From Undaria pinnatifida (taxonomy: Eukaryota; Sar; Phaeophyceae; Laminariales; Alariaceae), in contig JABAKD010000022.1 in the NCBI GenBank assembly GCA_012845835.1, positions 12,108,718-12,172,717 of the forward strand: DNA of 64,000 bases, given 5' to 3'. The notes under the pieces are model-generated. The model saw nothing but the letters and a program-made list of their open reading frames with translations. It had not been told where the DNA came from and did no database searches. Both the position numbers and the translations under genes were made by a program. This document shows positions 58,101 to 64,000 of the stretch, piece by piece. The first letter of the stretch is position 1; every line of letters starts with the position of its first letter.

Positions 58101-61100
58101 GAAAAAAAGCTGGCAGAGACGTCGTCAAGCGAGGAGCATCCTCAGAAAGAAGCGAACGATTTCCACCCCCTACCTGCCGTAGCAGACACGCTCAGGTCTG
58201 GATTTTAGTCTCGTCATGTTTTTCGTTCGACACTCACGCTAGGGGTGCAGCAGTTTCTAAGAATTTTCTGAGCTCCACCTGACACGAGGAGCTCGCAGAA
58301 ATCTCACCGTAAACATGACTTTCGAAGACGTTCGTTCGCGCAAGCCGACCAACCTTTCTATGCGCCAGTTCTAAAACAATATACTCGTAGCAGTATCATA
58401 CTAACTGATAGGTCCACGTTTGTTTTGAGGAGTTCAACCGGTCAGAGGCGTTTGGCCCAAAAAAGCACAATCCCTACCGTGGCAGGACGCCCGCACGCTA
58501 TCGAACAGCAAGCACAGCAATTCATAAGACTGGTTCATTGCCTGGTACAGCACTCACTTCGCGACAAGCTTCCAGGAGAGAGCGCCGATGTTTGTTGAGC
58601 TCCTCCCGCTTTGTTTCGACGGAGAAGAGCTCTCCTTCCTCTATCAGGATTACCAAGCCTTCCTTGTGACGGACGCACGTTTCCCCTCCTATCGCTGTGC
58701 CTGGCCTGTCACGCCACAGAACGTGACAGTCCGAAGAGAGAAGAAATTTTTTGAGCCGTCCTACGGGCAGTGGTTGGACTTTTTGAGCCGAACATGTGTG
58801 TGGCCTTCTGATTGGTTGACCTTCCTGAGAACAAGAACTATCGGTCGTATCTGATGCCTTTACGAGTCTACTTGCTTTAGGATTAGCGCGTAGGAAGCAT
58901 TAGTCGGATCGCACGACCGAAAGCCTTCGAAGTCATGTTTCGGGTGATGTTGATATCGAGCTAGCTCCTCGTGTTGGGAGCTCAGAAAATTCTTAGAATC
59001 TGCTGCACGTCTCTAGCGTGGGATGACTTTTCGATTTCCTGTTTGACGCTGGATAAATTTGTTTATCCCCAGAAGATTCTATGTTGCGAGATAGCGGCGT
59101 TCGAGTTGCGGGCGATCGGCTGGAACTCCTTCAGTCGACGTTCTTTACGGTCGCCCCGGTGGCGTATCAGGTTATCCTCGAGCCTGGTAGAGGTCAGTTT
59201 CGTGAGTTCGAGCCCCGCCGAGTGCATACTCGTATAAATTCGTGGGGACTTTTTCGTGTGCACCAAATTGACTTGCGGAAAGCGCGAGAGCGTGAGTTAG
59301 CAACACTCGATGAAAAATCGACGAGCATTGGGATTGCTGAACATTATGCGCTATAAAAATTGAAGGCGAGAACCGGGGGGAAGAATGGACGACACCTGTG
59401 ACCACGGCTTGTCCAGAAGCTGGAAAGTAGAAGTGTGAGAAAAAGAAACAAAAAAGGTGGGCAGCACCTCTATCTGTGCTGTTTTCGTTTTCTTCTCTTT
59501 TTGGACGCTTGCTGCGGCACCGGTACGCCCACCTATTTTGCCTTCTGAGGATGCTTGCTCTAGGAGCTCTCAAATGTCTCACCCCCCCCAAAAAAAAAAC
59601 AAATGTTTTAGAATGAAACTGAAAATTCAATCCGACGAACAAGCGCATGGCCCAAGTATACCATACAAGAGAAAAAAAAAATTCGAATGATTCTTACTAC
59701 GATAGCCCCCCCAAACCAGCGATTTTTTTTAACGAACGTTCATGGCTGCTCGGCACGTGGAAGGGCACTACTAACTTAATAGTCTCCATACGTTTTATTG
59801 TTTGCAAAGTACTATCGATCGACGACGTCGGGGAGGGTGTCGAGGGACACCGTACTCCGGGAGATACGACCGAGAGAGCTGGTTTCGAAAGCAGGGATTT
59901 CCTTAGAGAAAAGCTGGGGGGGGGCTACCGTAGGATGACTCATTCCTCTAATAAGAGATTTTTTTTTCAACGATTTTGGCTTAGCCAAAATGTGCCACAT
60001 ACCTCTACCGTAGAATTAAAAGTGCTCACTTGGTGGCTGTGCTAATATAAGTCAACCTCTTTTTAGCATCGCACTCCCCGACATGGGGACAAAACACTTG
60101 GAGTTAGACTAGGTTATACATGTAATAATGTTAGGAGTTGGTAATGGGTTGATTGCGGTGCCTCTTGACCCAACAGTCGTCAGGATTTCACCCATGTTTC
60201 TAGGAAAAATGTGTTTTCGTTGTGTGCTATGCCTACAGTAGGCCACGGCGTAGTTCTTCGGAGAGGTACTCGTAGCTCTTCGCTTTTGCCCAACCCAGCT
60301 TTTGGGAGAAGTACATATTATACTCGTAGTTCCTCATGATGCTATTTAATAGGAGCCCCACAAAAATTGCGGTGTACCTCTCGACCGCTCTACTGAGGCA
60401 TGAGTCTGTCCATGAATCCGTTACCAACTCCCAAAGTATGTTAGTCTAGTTCCAAGTGTTTTGTACCCAAGACGGGACTGCCGTGCTAAAAAAAGGCTCA
60501 ATGGGAATGTTTAGGAGTGGTCGACGTTGAACCCCATGCTGCACGTTGTCGAATGCCAAAAACTTGCAATAGTATTAATAAGAGTAACACCAATTAAACC
60601 CTCAAGGGGTCTCTTGGAGGGAAGAAAGTGTCAATAACAAAAAGTGACGATCGAGGCCGCGCCACGATACATAAGAGATACTGTAAAAACTTTTTATTTT
60701 TGCGAAACCTTTTTTTGGAGGACGGAATTCCAAACTAACCCAAAAATGGCCGGAAATAGTGAAAATTCTTGTTTTTGCAATCAAAAATGTTTTTACACCT
60801 AGGCCGCGGAGTTTTGTCAGTTTAAGTTTTAGAATAAAACAGCATTTTGGGTGAGGTATAGAGCGCTCCTCCTGATGAGATTACGAGCGTTAAAAATTAA
60901 AAATGGTGCACCTCTATGATACCACCGAAGCATGTATATGTGTCTAACCCTTTGGGAATCTCAGAAGGAAGAAAAACGTCCATGAAAAGTGACAATTCGC
61001 GCGTTTTACGCTAGAGATACGTATCACCTTTCTTTGTGGAAATGAAATAGTATAAAATAAAACGAGAACACAATAAATAACATTAATGATAACATTTAAA

Positions 61101-63455
61101 AAAAAAAAATATATATATATATATATAACGGGGCTTCTTTTCAACCCCCCAAAAAACGTCGGCATGCCATTCTTTGTTTACGCATTGTGAAACTTTTTTA
61201 TGCTTAGGCCATATCATTGGGTTTGGCCATCGGGTTGGCGCTGTCAGTTTACACGAAAAAAAAACAGGGCTTCTCACGGATCGGATTACTCCTCGCGGGT
61301 CAGGTCGGGTCAGAGTCACCCGGCCCGACCCGTGATGCTTGAAAACCTCCTGATACGACCCAACCCGACCCGTGAGATTTCGAACACCTCCTGACCCGGC
61401 CCGACTAGACCGGCGAGTTTCTTTTTCAAGTCTTGAACCGACCGATGAAAAGCCCTGTTTTTTTTTCTGGGGGTGAGGTATAGAGCTCTTCCTGATGAAG
61501 TGACGAGCCTCAGAAAACAATGGTGACCTTGTCCCGTCGCTTGTGTAGATTACAGCATCGGGACACACGAAACAACGCGGTCTGCTTGGTTCGGAGGTGG
61601 CGCTTCCGATGCCGGACTGCAAAACGCGAAGGAGAGCTGTACAACAGCGCACGCTAGGATGGATGAACTATTGTACGCGTGGCGCGCCCAAAATTATTGC
61701 GAAGAAACCGCGCTTTTCTCGTGCGTTGTCGCTATACACAGCGTTTGTACTACGTGTGGACGGACAATTTCGACTACTGTCCGGCCTGCATTGACTGATG
61801 AAGGGTCGCTCCTACCGGAAAAACAAAAAACGTCGCCAAAAAGCAGTGACAAAATTTAAACGTGATACAAAAACGCCAAAACTGTTCAAGTGTCACTCTT
61901 AGAATCAATCGCGATCTTTTGTTTTTGACCACGCAAACTTTTCCGGTGATTTTTCGTTTTTCGGCGTTTGCTACCTAGGAATGACCCTAAAACTACGTTC
62001 ATGTAGACTATACCCATCAAAACTCTTATCCCCGAGGGTTGCGTCGCGAAAAAAAGAGAAGACGTATCCCGTCGCGCTCTTAACCCTCCTATCACTGCAG
62101 AAAAACAAATTCCACACTAATTTCAAGTAATCTTGTCCCCCAAAAATCCGTGGGGCGCGGTTTTAAGTTTTGACCTCTTTCGAGCTTCAGAGGGAAAACT
62201 TGAAGATGAAAAAGTGACGATTACGGTATCGGACCACCGGCCACTGCTGGTTTCGGCCACGATAAATAAATGTTGACGTCCGAACGACAGAGTCATCCAG
62301 CGGTAGGGGTGAAAGAAGATTCTGAGAATTTTCTGAGCTCCTAACATGAAGAGCTAGGCCAATATCAAAATCATCCATCATCCATCATCCATCATCGATC
62401 GTCACCCGGAACGTGACTTCGAAGGCATTCGTTCAAGCAATCCGACGAAAAGGCTGCTATGCTCTTCTGTAGCCCTAAGACAAACTTAGTCGTACACAAA
62501 GAATGTCGGAAATAACCGGTAGTTTCTCCAGTTGAGGACTTTTCGACCGGCGAGAAACTTAAGGCCCAAAGCCGCAACCCCGTTGCCCTGGGATTACTCT
62601 TTACTTTATCTTGATTACAGCATGGCCGCGAAAAAAAACGACGACTAGACACGCAAAGGGAGACTCGTCCGTAGGACGTGCGCAGCACGATCTCACGACT
62701 CGTACTGCTGCACGCTCACGCTACTCGTAGAAGCTTGCAAAATGTCGCAATCGTCCGGGGGGGTGAGGTGTTGGTTTATGTTCGGGAGTGCATGTTCAGA
62801 GTGGCCTCCGGGACTCCGGTACTTTAAATATATATACATATATTCTTATCTTCTCCTCCGCCTGATGGTCCGTCGCCGGGTACCGAGAGCAATCTCCCCG
62901 CGAGCCACCCTACGCCAGGCATACAGATAGTCGATTAGGGGGGTTAGTCGCTGTGCACAGGTCCCAAAAAGGGGTCAATACTGCGCTTCAGAAAGCCAAT
63001 GGAACCACTCACCGAGGGAGACATCGGTCATCTCGAACCCCTCCTTCCATGGCAGCGCCGGGTTTGCCGGGCGGTTGTAACACCGGCAACTCGTCCTCGG
63101 GCAGGACCATCGTCCGCTTGACATCCTCCCGCTGTCTGTCCTTAACTTTAGCGAAACCGATTTCTCTGGCCAGCGGGTCGGCGCCGCTGCCGCCGGATAT
63201 TTGGACGGGTTCCCTGCACACCAGCGCCGGGACGCGAGAAAGAAACAAGGCGTGGCGGTATGCGCAGGAGGCGTTTTTTTTTCTGACATTTGGAAATGTT
63301 CATGCTGTGAACCCCGTTGGAAGGTCCGCACAGTTATTTTGAAGGGGGCGGCGGAAATCCACGCTACATTACGGCTTGCAGCCCGCACAAAAGATTCCAA
63401 CCTCCTTTGAAGACTCAAGCATGGTTGCGTCGAGATAGAGAGCTCGCGGACGCAC
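28095..63455 (-). CDS. large intron-rich gene(s) of unknown function (gene-level span)
   Basis: At least eighteen exon-like segments on the minus strand have acceptor and donor signals and coding-like composition; most are invisible as ordinary open frames. Phase-consistent chains are 55527->54443; 53890->52903->50412->49318->48273->47027->46933->44514; and 40189->39946->37081->35920->29061->28472. The gaps between chains mean some exons are missed, and more than one gene is possible. The product would exceed 900 residues. The N-terminal and central parts look globular, and the part from 39946 to 35767 is charged and helical, coiled-coil-like. I recognise no family. A cytoskeletal or ciliary role is conceivable but unsupported. 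Confidence 0.5.
28426..28472 (-). CDS. exon (unknown gene), [12 protein letters not shown] segment
   Basis: Acceptor cgcgccag, donor CA|gtaaga; 15 codons plus two bases reading [15 protein letters not shown]. Starts in phase 0, matching the end of the exon at 28993. Confidence 0.5.
28993..29061 (-). CDS. exon (unknown gene), [16 protein letters not shown] segment
   Basis: Acceptor catccccgcag, donor CAG|gtgaca, 23 codons in phase 0/0. It fits between the exons ending at 35767 (phase 0) and starting at 28472 (phase 0). Confidence 0.5.
30151..30180. other. perfect 13-base-pair hairpin
   Basis: CATGGGTGCCGGC, loop GTAT, GCCGGCACCCATG: a perfect inverted repeat with a four-base loop. No terminator or gene end is nearby. 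Confidence 0.9.
31010..31700 (+). repeat. ~185-base satellite array, locus 2
   Basis: About four copies of the unit found at 19380-20270, with the same CTGATTGGCTGG, GAGCCAGC, CAACTCCGACAACCCGGGGA and GATACCTCCCCGC landmarks. The two loci are 11 kb apart. Confidence 0.7.
33205..33270 (-). pseudogene. copy of the 48.7 kb exon-like segment
   Basis: The minus strand contains CCCAGTGTCCGTGCCGATTC and TGGTCACAGACTGTGA, matching the segment at 48675-48747. It gives only a short frame here. Confidence 0.5.
34570..34690 (+). repeat. dispersed repeat, family R6
   Basis: Contains CTCGGCCGGAGTATCACGCA, GCTCGCAAAGATGAAC and GAACTCACAGCTGACGTATT. Related copies occur near 3130-3250, 4465-4610, 7135-7225, 27165-27320, 30600-30690, 38215-38320, 51240-51450 and 51640-51790. 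Non-coding; the ends are unresolved. Confidence 0.55.
35767..35920 (-). CDS. exon (unknown gene), [20 protein letters not shown] segment
   Basis: Acceptor acacacag, donor AAG|gtgaac; one base plus 51 codons. Reads [51 protein letters not shown], a charged, probably helical stretch. The single leading base completes an Arg codon with the exon ending at 37018. A 152-codon plus-strand frame overlapping this place (35476-35934) is less likely because it lacks splice or motif support. Confidence 0.6.
35950..36590 (+). repeat. GGTGTT/GGT microsatellite tract
   Basis: Nearly 640 bases built of GTTGGT hexamers, ending in a pure (GGT)n run at about 36510-36570. All six frames are affected, giving poly-Val-Gly, poly-Val-Leu, poly-Pro-Thr and poly-His-Gln frames of up to 273 codons. 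It lies in the intron between two minus-strand exons, so these frames are not genes. Confidence 0.9.
37018..37081 (-). CDS. exon (unknown gene), [17 protein letters not shown] segment
   Basis: Acceptor cgaaacag, donor CG|gtaggg; 2+60+2 bases reading [20 protein letters not shown]. The two leading bases complete a Gly codon with the exon ending at 39803, and the two trailing bases an Arg codon with 35920. Confidence 0.58.
37876..38041 (-). mobile_element. MITE-like element, family R1 (reverse orientation)
   Basis: Reverse-oriented copy with ACCGCCTTATAGAGGGAAGC and TTGACCGCCTTATATCGAG landmarks. Its left end is the most diverged of the five copies. Confidence 0.65.
39803..39946 (-). CDS. exon (unknown gene), coiled-coil-like segment
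   Basis: Acceptor ctttcctttcgtag, donor GCAG|gtatgc; 2+141+1 bases. Reads [47 protein letters not shown]. The charged heptad-like pattern suggests a coiled coil. The phase joins to the exon at 37081 and to the one ending at 40112. Confidence 0.6.
40112..40189 (-). CDS. probable exon (unknown gene)
   Basis: Acceptor gaattaag, donor CTGCAG|gtcgaa, 78 bases. Two frames are open: [20 protein letters not shown] (phase 0) or [20 protein letters not shown] (two leading bases). Only the second joins in phase to the exon starting at 39946. The donor is not consensus beyond GT, so the call is tentative. Confidence 0.4.
40590..41410. repeat. inverted repeat flanking an (ATATGATCT)n array
   Basis: The segment at about 40590-40800 (with GTGTTACCCGGTGGGAGCCG) is found in reverse complement at about 41190-41410, and again in that orientation near 42940-43165. 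Between the arms, 40795-41015, lies a tract of TATATGATCTATATGATCT. A minus-strand frame at 41053-41235 (60 codons) lies inside the right arm and is probably element-derived. Confidence 0.7.
41610..42714. mobile_element. 1.1 kb near-perfect palindrome (foldback-like element)
   Basis: The left end GGGCAGGCGATAGTAAGCGG pairs with the right end CCGCTTACTGTCGCTTGCCC, and the two ~540-base arms match almost throughout up to a centre near 42162. Matching pieces include CCGATCCGCGACGCTGATTG on the left with CAATCAGCGTCGCGGATCGG on the right, and CCGCTAAACGCGGGCCACCC in the centre. Paired plus and minus frames with the same [11 protein letters not shown] words are the two arms read in opposite directions. 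No transposase is present. Confidence 0.85.
44333..44377. repeat. (AC/GT)n microsatellite at a splice donor
   Basis: An ACACAC/GCACAC run directly abuts the donor of the exon 44378-44514, so on the minus strand the intron starts GTGTGAATGTGTGCGTGTG. Confidence 0.75.
44378..44514 (-). CDS. exon (unknown gene), [17 protein letters not shown] segment
   Basis: Acceptor ttcaagcag, donor CAG|gtgtga; 45 codons plus two bases reading [45 protein letters not shown]. Phase 0 on entry matches the exon ending at 46885. Confidence 0.62.
44740..45320 (+). repeat. ~225-base repeat with TTAGGG-like tracts
   Basis: Three diverged units, each with CGAAGGGGTTAGGGTTGACC, TACGTTGGTTGA and a short run of TTAGGG/TTAGGGC repeats (44827-44871, 45057-45080, 45283-45315). 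The tracts are only three to five units long. Confidence 0.7.
46005..46075 (+). pseudogene. inverted copy of the 48.7 kb exon-like segment
   Basis: The plus strand reads CCAGTGTCCGTGCTGATGCC and TTGTGGTCACAAACTACGAG, corresponding to the minus-strand segment at 48675-48747. Its orientation is opposite to the proposed gene. Confidence 0.5.
46885..46933 (-). CDS. exon (unknown gene), [16 protein letters not shown]
   Basis: Acceptor ccttttgcag with a good pyrimidine tract, donor GAG|gtacgg; one base plus 16 codons. The leading base completes a Ser codon with the preceding micro-exon. The hydrophobic stretch might be membrane-associated or buried. Confidence 0.52.
46996..47027 (-). CDS. micro-exon (unknown gene), [10 protein letters not shown]
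   Basis: Acceptor gttcccgtcag, donor CAG|gtaagc; 10 codons plus two bases. Short, but both splice sites are good and the phases match the neighbours at 48160 and 46933. Confidence 0.45.
47429..47499 (-). pseudogene. decayed duplicate of the exon at 48160-48273
   Basis: The minus strand reads [15 protein letters not shown], matching [15 protein letters not shown] of the true exon. The donor is GTTTCG instead of GTATTC and an extra base shifts the frame before the shared part. Downstream, the frame continues [10 protein letters not shown] up to a G7 run, where two coding-like frames meet. Confidence 0.6.
47885..48142 (+). mobile_element. MITE, family R2, complete copy with perfect 21-base inverted ends
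   Basis: The left end CACGCGTGCTACGATAGAGG plus T is the exact reverse complement of the right end (48122-48142). The 258-base interior has GGAGCT, TCTCCCAAAAACTGA, an A-rich centre, TTTTCCGACGATTTTGAG and AAGGAG landmarks, which identify the many diverged copies in this window. Non-coding. It lies just downstream of an exon donor. Confidence 0.88.
48160..48273 (-). CDS. exon (unknown gene), [15 protein letters not shown] segment
   Basis: Acceptor tttcaacccaccag, donor AAG|gtattc; 38 codons in phase 0/0, reading [38 protein letters not shown]. Both splice sites are good. A decayed copy is at 47429-47499, and an R2 element ends 17 bases past the donor. Confidence 0.65.
48675..48747 (-). CDS. 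exon-like segment [18 protein letters not shown], present three times
   Basis: The minus strand reads [19 protein letters not shown] and on to [20 protein letters not shown]. Related sequence is at 33205-33270 (same strand) and 46005-46075 (opposite strand). It might be an exon that has been copied or part of a dispersed element. It is not needed in the phase chain. Confidence 0.3.
48816..48875 (-). pseudogene. duplicate of the 3' end of the exon at 49136
   Basis: The minus strand reads [14 protein letters not shown] then gtaagt, matching [14 protein letters not shown]/gtaagt of the true exon. Upstream it runs into a (TTG)n tract. It could act as an alternative exon but lacks a clear acceptor. 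Confidence 0.55.
49037..49062 (-). pseudogene. partial tandem copy of an exon end and donor
   Basis: CTCGCCGGGGACGAG/gtaagt repeats the end of the exon at 49136, and about 70 bases of adjoining intron (GATGCGCTACGCGATAGC) are duplicated with it, giving a ~100-base tandem repeat of an exon-intron boundary. Confidence 0.65.
49136..49318 (-). CDS. exon (unknown gene), [20 protein letters not shown] segment
   Basis: Donor GAG|gtaagt is a perfect match. With the acceptor ccgccgag the exon has 61 codons in phase 0/0: [62 protein letters not shown] downstream acceptor (gaggtcag at 49258) would give a shorter exon with the wrong phase for the neighbour at 50159. The arginine- and tryptophan-rich part is basic and helical. 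Confidence 0.62.
49810..50045 (+). repeat. dispersed family R5, copy
   Basis: Carries GTAGGGGTGCAACAGAAGTT, AACATGACTTCGACAGCATT, CGTTTGCGCAACACCCGACC and CTTGACGGGCTCAGCCGGTC landmarks. It lies between two exons of the minus-strand gene. Confidence 0.6.
50159..50412 (-). CDS. exon (unknown gene), 84 codons, [18 protein letters not shown] segment
   Basis: Acceptor gctatgtag, donor TTA|gtatag; two bases plus 84 codons. Reads [50 protein letters not shown], and a Ser/Pro-rich tail. The first part looks like a folded beta-rich domain. The two leading bases complete a Gly codon with the exon ending at 52771. Frames on the other strand are open too, but lack this phase support. Confidence 0.6.
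52093..52359 (+). mobile_element. MITE-like element, family R3, copy 2
   Basis: Starts TTCTACGATAGCCCCCCCC and ends with a G-run, CTTCGTACCGTAGAA. The interior matches the copy at 21098 (GAACGTTTCATGGCTGCTCG). Confidence 0.72.
52771..52903 (-). CDS. exon (unknown gene), [20 protein letters not shown] segment
   Basis: Acceptor tgcgatag, donor AAAG|gtgcgc; 44 codons plus one base. Reads [44 protein letters not shown]. Phase 0 entry matches the exon ending at 53731; one trailing base matches 50412. Confidence 0.65.
53060..53096 (+). repeat. short TTAGGG-like tract
   Basis: GGGTTAGGGCTAGGGTTAGG and neighbours, five imperfect units, within intron sequence. Similar tracts are at 44827-45315. Confidence 0.6.
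53400..53757 (-). mobile_element. R2-type element whose end overlaps an exon
   Basis: R2 landmarks run from about 53405 (GAGGAGCTCCATTCCCCACC) through TTCCGACGATTTTGGGG to a terminus ACCTCTGTCGTACAGTGAAA plus CGCGTC at 53731-53757. On the minus strand this terminus forms the last codons and donor of the exon 53731-53890. Confidence 0.55.
53731..53890 (-). CDS. exon (unknown gene), [20 protein letters not shown] segment
   Basis: Acceptor acctactag, donor GAG|gtaata; one base plus 53 codons: [53 protein letters not shown]. The last eight or so codons and the donor lie in the terminal repeat of an R2 element. Phase 0 at the end fits the next exon at 52903. Confidence 0.6.
54073..54261 (+). mobile_element. 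MITE-like element, family R1
   Basis: GTAGGGGTCTCCCAATAAGG at the left and GGGGGACCCCTAC at the right, with internal CGATATAAGGCGGTC repeats. It is one of the best-preserved copies. Confidence 0.8.
54359..54443 (-). CDS. exon (unknown gene), [20 protein letters not shown] segment
   Basis: Acceptor cggcccctgcag, donor AAC|gtaagg; one base plus 28 codons: [28 protein letters not shown]. Alternating hydrophobic residues suggest beta strands. The leading base completes an Ala codon with the exon ending at 55366. Confidence 0.62.
55067..55245 (-). mobile_element. MITE-like element, family R1 (reverse orientation)
   Basis: Begins GTAGGTGCCCCCCAGTGCGG and ends CCGCCTTATTGGTGGACCCC plus TAC, with the same interior as the plus-oriented copies. 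Confidence 0.78.
55366..55527 (-). CDS. exon (unknown gene), [20 protein letters not shown] segment
   Basis: Acceptor acttgaaaag, donor GC|gtgaaa; 1+159+2 bases. Reads [53 protein letters not shown]. The first part is charged and helical. A shorter version ending at 55434 (GAG|gtcagc) is possible, but only the longer one joins in phase to 54443. Confidence 0.58.
55681..55753 (-). pseudogene. decayed duplicate of the exon at 55366-55527
   Basis: The minus strand GTTGAGGATGGAACGGCAAC matches GTTGAGGCTGGAGCGGCAAC of the exon, followed by a stop (CGCTAG) and then [11 protein letters not shown] against [11 protein letters not shown]. It lies about 230 bases upstream of the live copy. Confidence 0.72.
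56050..57175 (+). repeat. ~110-base minisatellite with GGGGATGTACCCAGGA core
   Basis: About ten copies of a unit with GATCCATATCCACCTAGGAA, CCGGGGATGTACCCAGG, GTGTCCCCTGACGACCAC and TATACCT. In the last third the ~24-base core CCCGGGGATGTACCCAGGAT has been amplified on its own. Open frames on both strands are by-products. Confidence 0.82.
57290..57520. repeat. poly-G tracts and R8 repeat copy
   Basis: Long G-runs at about 57316-57390 adjoin an R8 copy (CATGCACGGCCGTGGTCTGT, CAATGCCGGGACAGAGCACG). No gene is seen. Confidence 0.6.
58558..58705 (-). CDS. exon (unknown gene), [20 protein letters not shown] segment
   Basis: Acceptor tggcgtgacag with a pyrimidine-rich lead, donor GAA|gtgagt; one base plus 49 codons. 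The frame continues open upstream too. I translated this by eye from the minus strand, and the charged C-terminal half ([18 protein letters not shown]) is helical. Confidence 0.42.
59691..59937 (+). mobile_element. MITE-like element, family R3, copy 3
   Basis: Starts near TTCTTACTACGATAGCCCC and ends in a G-run, CTACCGTAGGAT. The interior matches 21098 and 52093 (GAACGTTCATGGCTGCTCGG). Confidence 0.7.
61261..61462 (+). mobile_element. R4 element nested in an R2-type element
   Basis: Inverted ends AAAACAGGGCTT and AAGCCCTGTTTT enclose GGTCAGGTCGGGTCAG and CCCGACCCGTGA repeats. On the left is R2 sequence (CATCGGGTTGGCGCTGTCAG) and on the right R2 continues (GGGGTGAGGTATAGAGCTC), so R4 was inserted into R2. 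Confidence 0.72.
61677..61785 (-). CDS. possible exon (unknown gene)
   Basis: Acceptor tcaatgcag, donor CGC|gtacaa; one base plus 36 codons: [37 protein letters not shown] second possible exon follows after a cgttttgcag acceptor near 61617 ([16 protein letters not shown]). An overlapping plus-strand frame of 66 codons is the alternative. Confidence 0.28.
63013..63213 (-). CDS. exon (unknown gene), [20 protein letters not shown] segment
   Basis: Acceptor ctggtgtgcag, donor CG|gtgagt; 1+198+2 bases. Reads [66 protein letters not shown]. The leading base completes a Pro codon with the exon ending at 63373. Good splice sites and composition make this one of the firmer minus-strand exons. Confidence 0.65.
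63373..63455 (-). CDS. exon (unknown gene), [20 protein letters not shown]
   Basis: Acceptor cacccgagcag, donor CC|gtaatg; 27 codons plus two bases: [27 protein letters not shown]. It is the most upstream exon I can place; the gene probably continues beyond the window edge. Confidence 0.58.
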
Positions 63456-63575
63456 CTGCTCGGGTGTGGAAGTATTTTCTTTTTGTTTTTGCATGCGCTA
63501 CAAAAGCCACGGTTGATGGTGCTGCTCGCCGCCGCTTCACCTCGTCAACAGCCCACAACTGACTACCGGTACGGT

Positions 63576-63752
63576 GTGGGTCCCGCAATAACGCGGTCTG
63601 AGTAGTGCGGTATCCCGATATATGGCGGTCAAAATCGCTTGGCAAGACCGCGGAACGGCACTCATAGCCTGGCATGATGAAGGCGGCTTCCCTCTATAAG
63701 GCGGTCGTATTGCTCTCTATACCACACCACCGCCGCACTGGGGGACCCCTAC
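63576..63752 (+). mobile_element. MITE-like element, family R1
   Basis: Left end GTGGGTCCCGCAATAACGCG, right end CGCACTGGGGGACCCCTAC, with the shared interior (GGCACTCATAGCCTGGCATG, TTCCCTCTATAAGGCGGTC). Confidence 0.8.
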
Positions 63753-63959
63753 TATGGCGATGGTACTTTTTTTTTCTCCGTGGATTAGCCCTCTGGTTAG
63801 CGCTAACAGTCATAGACGCAAGTCAGGCCAATCGTCGGTTGTGCACGCGCGATACAGAGTCACGACAGACAGCGTTTTCATTTGTCTTTCTTCACACCCT
63901 CCACTTCCTCCATCGGTGGAGGGGTGAGTATGAAGCTTTAGCTTTTTTCTACCACTGCG

Positions 63960-64000
63960 CGCGTGCTACGATAGAGGCGTACCTTATTTTGGCTTTTTTT
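63960..64000 (+). mobile_element. R2 element, left end only, cut by the window edge
   Basis: GCGCGTGCTACGATAGAGGC is the R2 terminal repeat; the element runs off the end of the window. Confidence 0.7.

Noticed and set aside
59155-59245. Possible tRNA (GAGTTCGAGCCCC at 59206)
   Set aside because: The B-box-like stretch has a mismatched T-arm and no matching acceptor stem or anticodon arm nearby.

Overview
This window is nuclear DNA from an intron-rich eukaryote. Exons are short (about 30-460 bases), joined by GT-AG introns of up to several kilobases, and the introns are packed with short terminal-inverted-repeat elements, minisatellites and microsatellites. There are no operons, ribosome binding sites or long uninterrupted reading frames. 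Codon use is GC-rich at exon third positions, and the chemistry (a reductase-terminated NRPS-like protein) is reminiscent of algal or stramenopile genomes such as brown algae. The taxon is inference only.

Region 1 (1-15556, plus strand) is the 3' part of one large gene whose start lies upstream of the window. I rebuilt it exon by exon from splice sites and phase continuity. In order it encodes an acidic linker, two phosphopantetheine carrier domains (each with a GGHSLLLAKL motif) and a complete thioester reductase (R) domain of the short-chain dehydrogenase type. The reductase shows TGASGFLG for NAD(P)H binding, VSTNGIF, GYGQSKWVAEQ with the catalytic Tyr/Lys, and TPVDF; the stop codon is at 15554-15556. 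The carrier exons are symmetrical (phase 2 at both ends), and a third, decayed carrier exon lies between the two good ones. Decayed copies of two reductase exons lie in introns too, so this gene has repeatedly duplicated its own exons.

Region 2 (15557 to about 25400) shows no convincing gene. It holds tandem repeats, a 185-base satellite, dispersed elements and a tRNA-like relic.

Region 3 (about 25400-63500, minus strand) holds at least twenty short exon-like segments that do not appear as long reading frames but have good splice sites. Three stretches are phase-consistent over several exons (55527->54359, 53890->44378, 40189->28426). I read them as one or two very intron-rich genes for a large protein, partly coiled-coil, which I do not recognise. 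Several of these exons also have decayed copies nearby, and one exon seems to end inside a transposable-element terminus that supplies its splice donor.

The repeat landscape includes at least four families with terminal inverted repeats, a 1.1 kb near-perfect palindrome at 41610-42714, a 640-base GGTGTT tract, interstitial TTAGGG-like tracts and a 30-base perfect hairpin. No rRNA, CRISPR array, transposase or reverse transcriptase was recognised.
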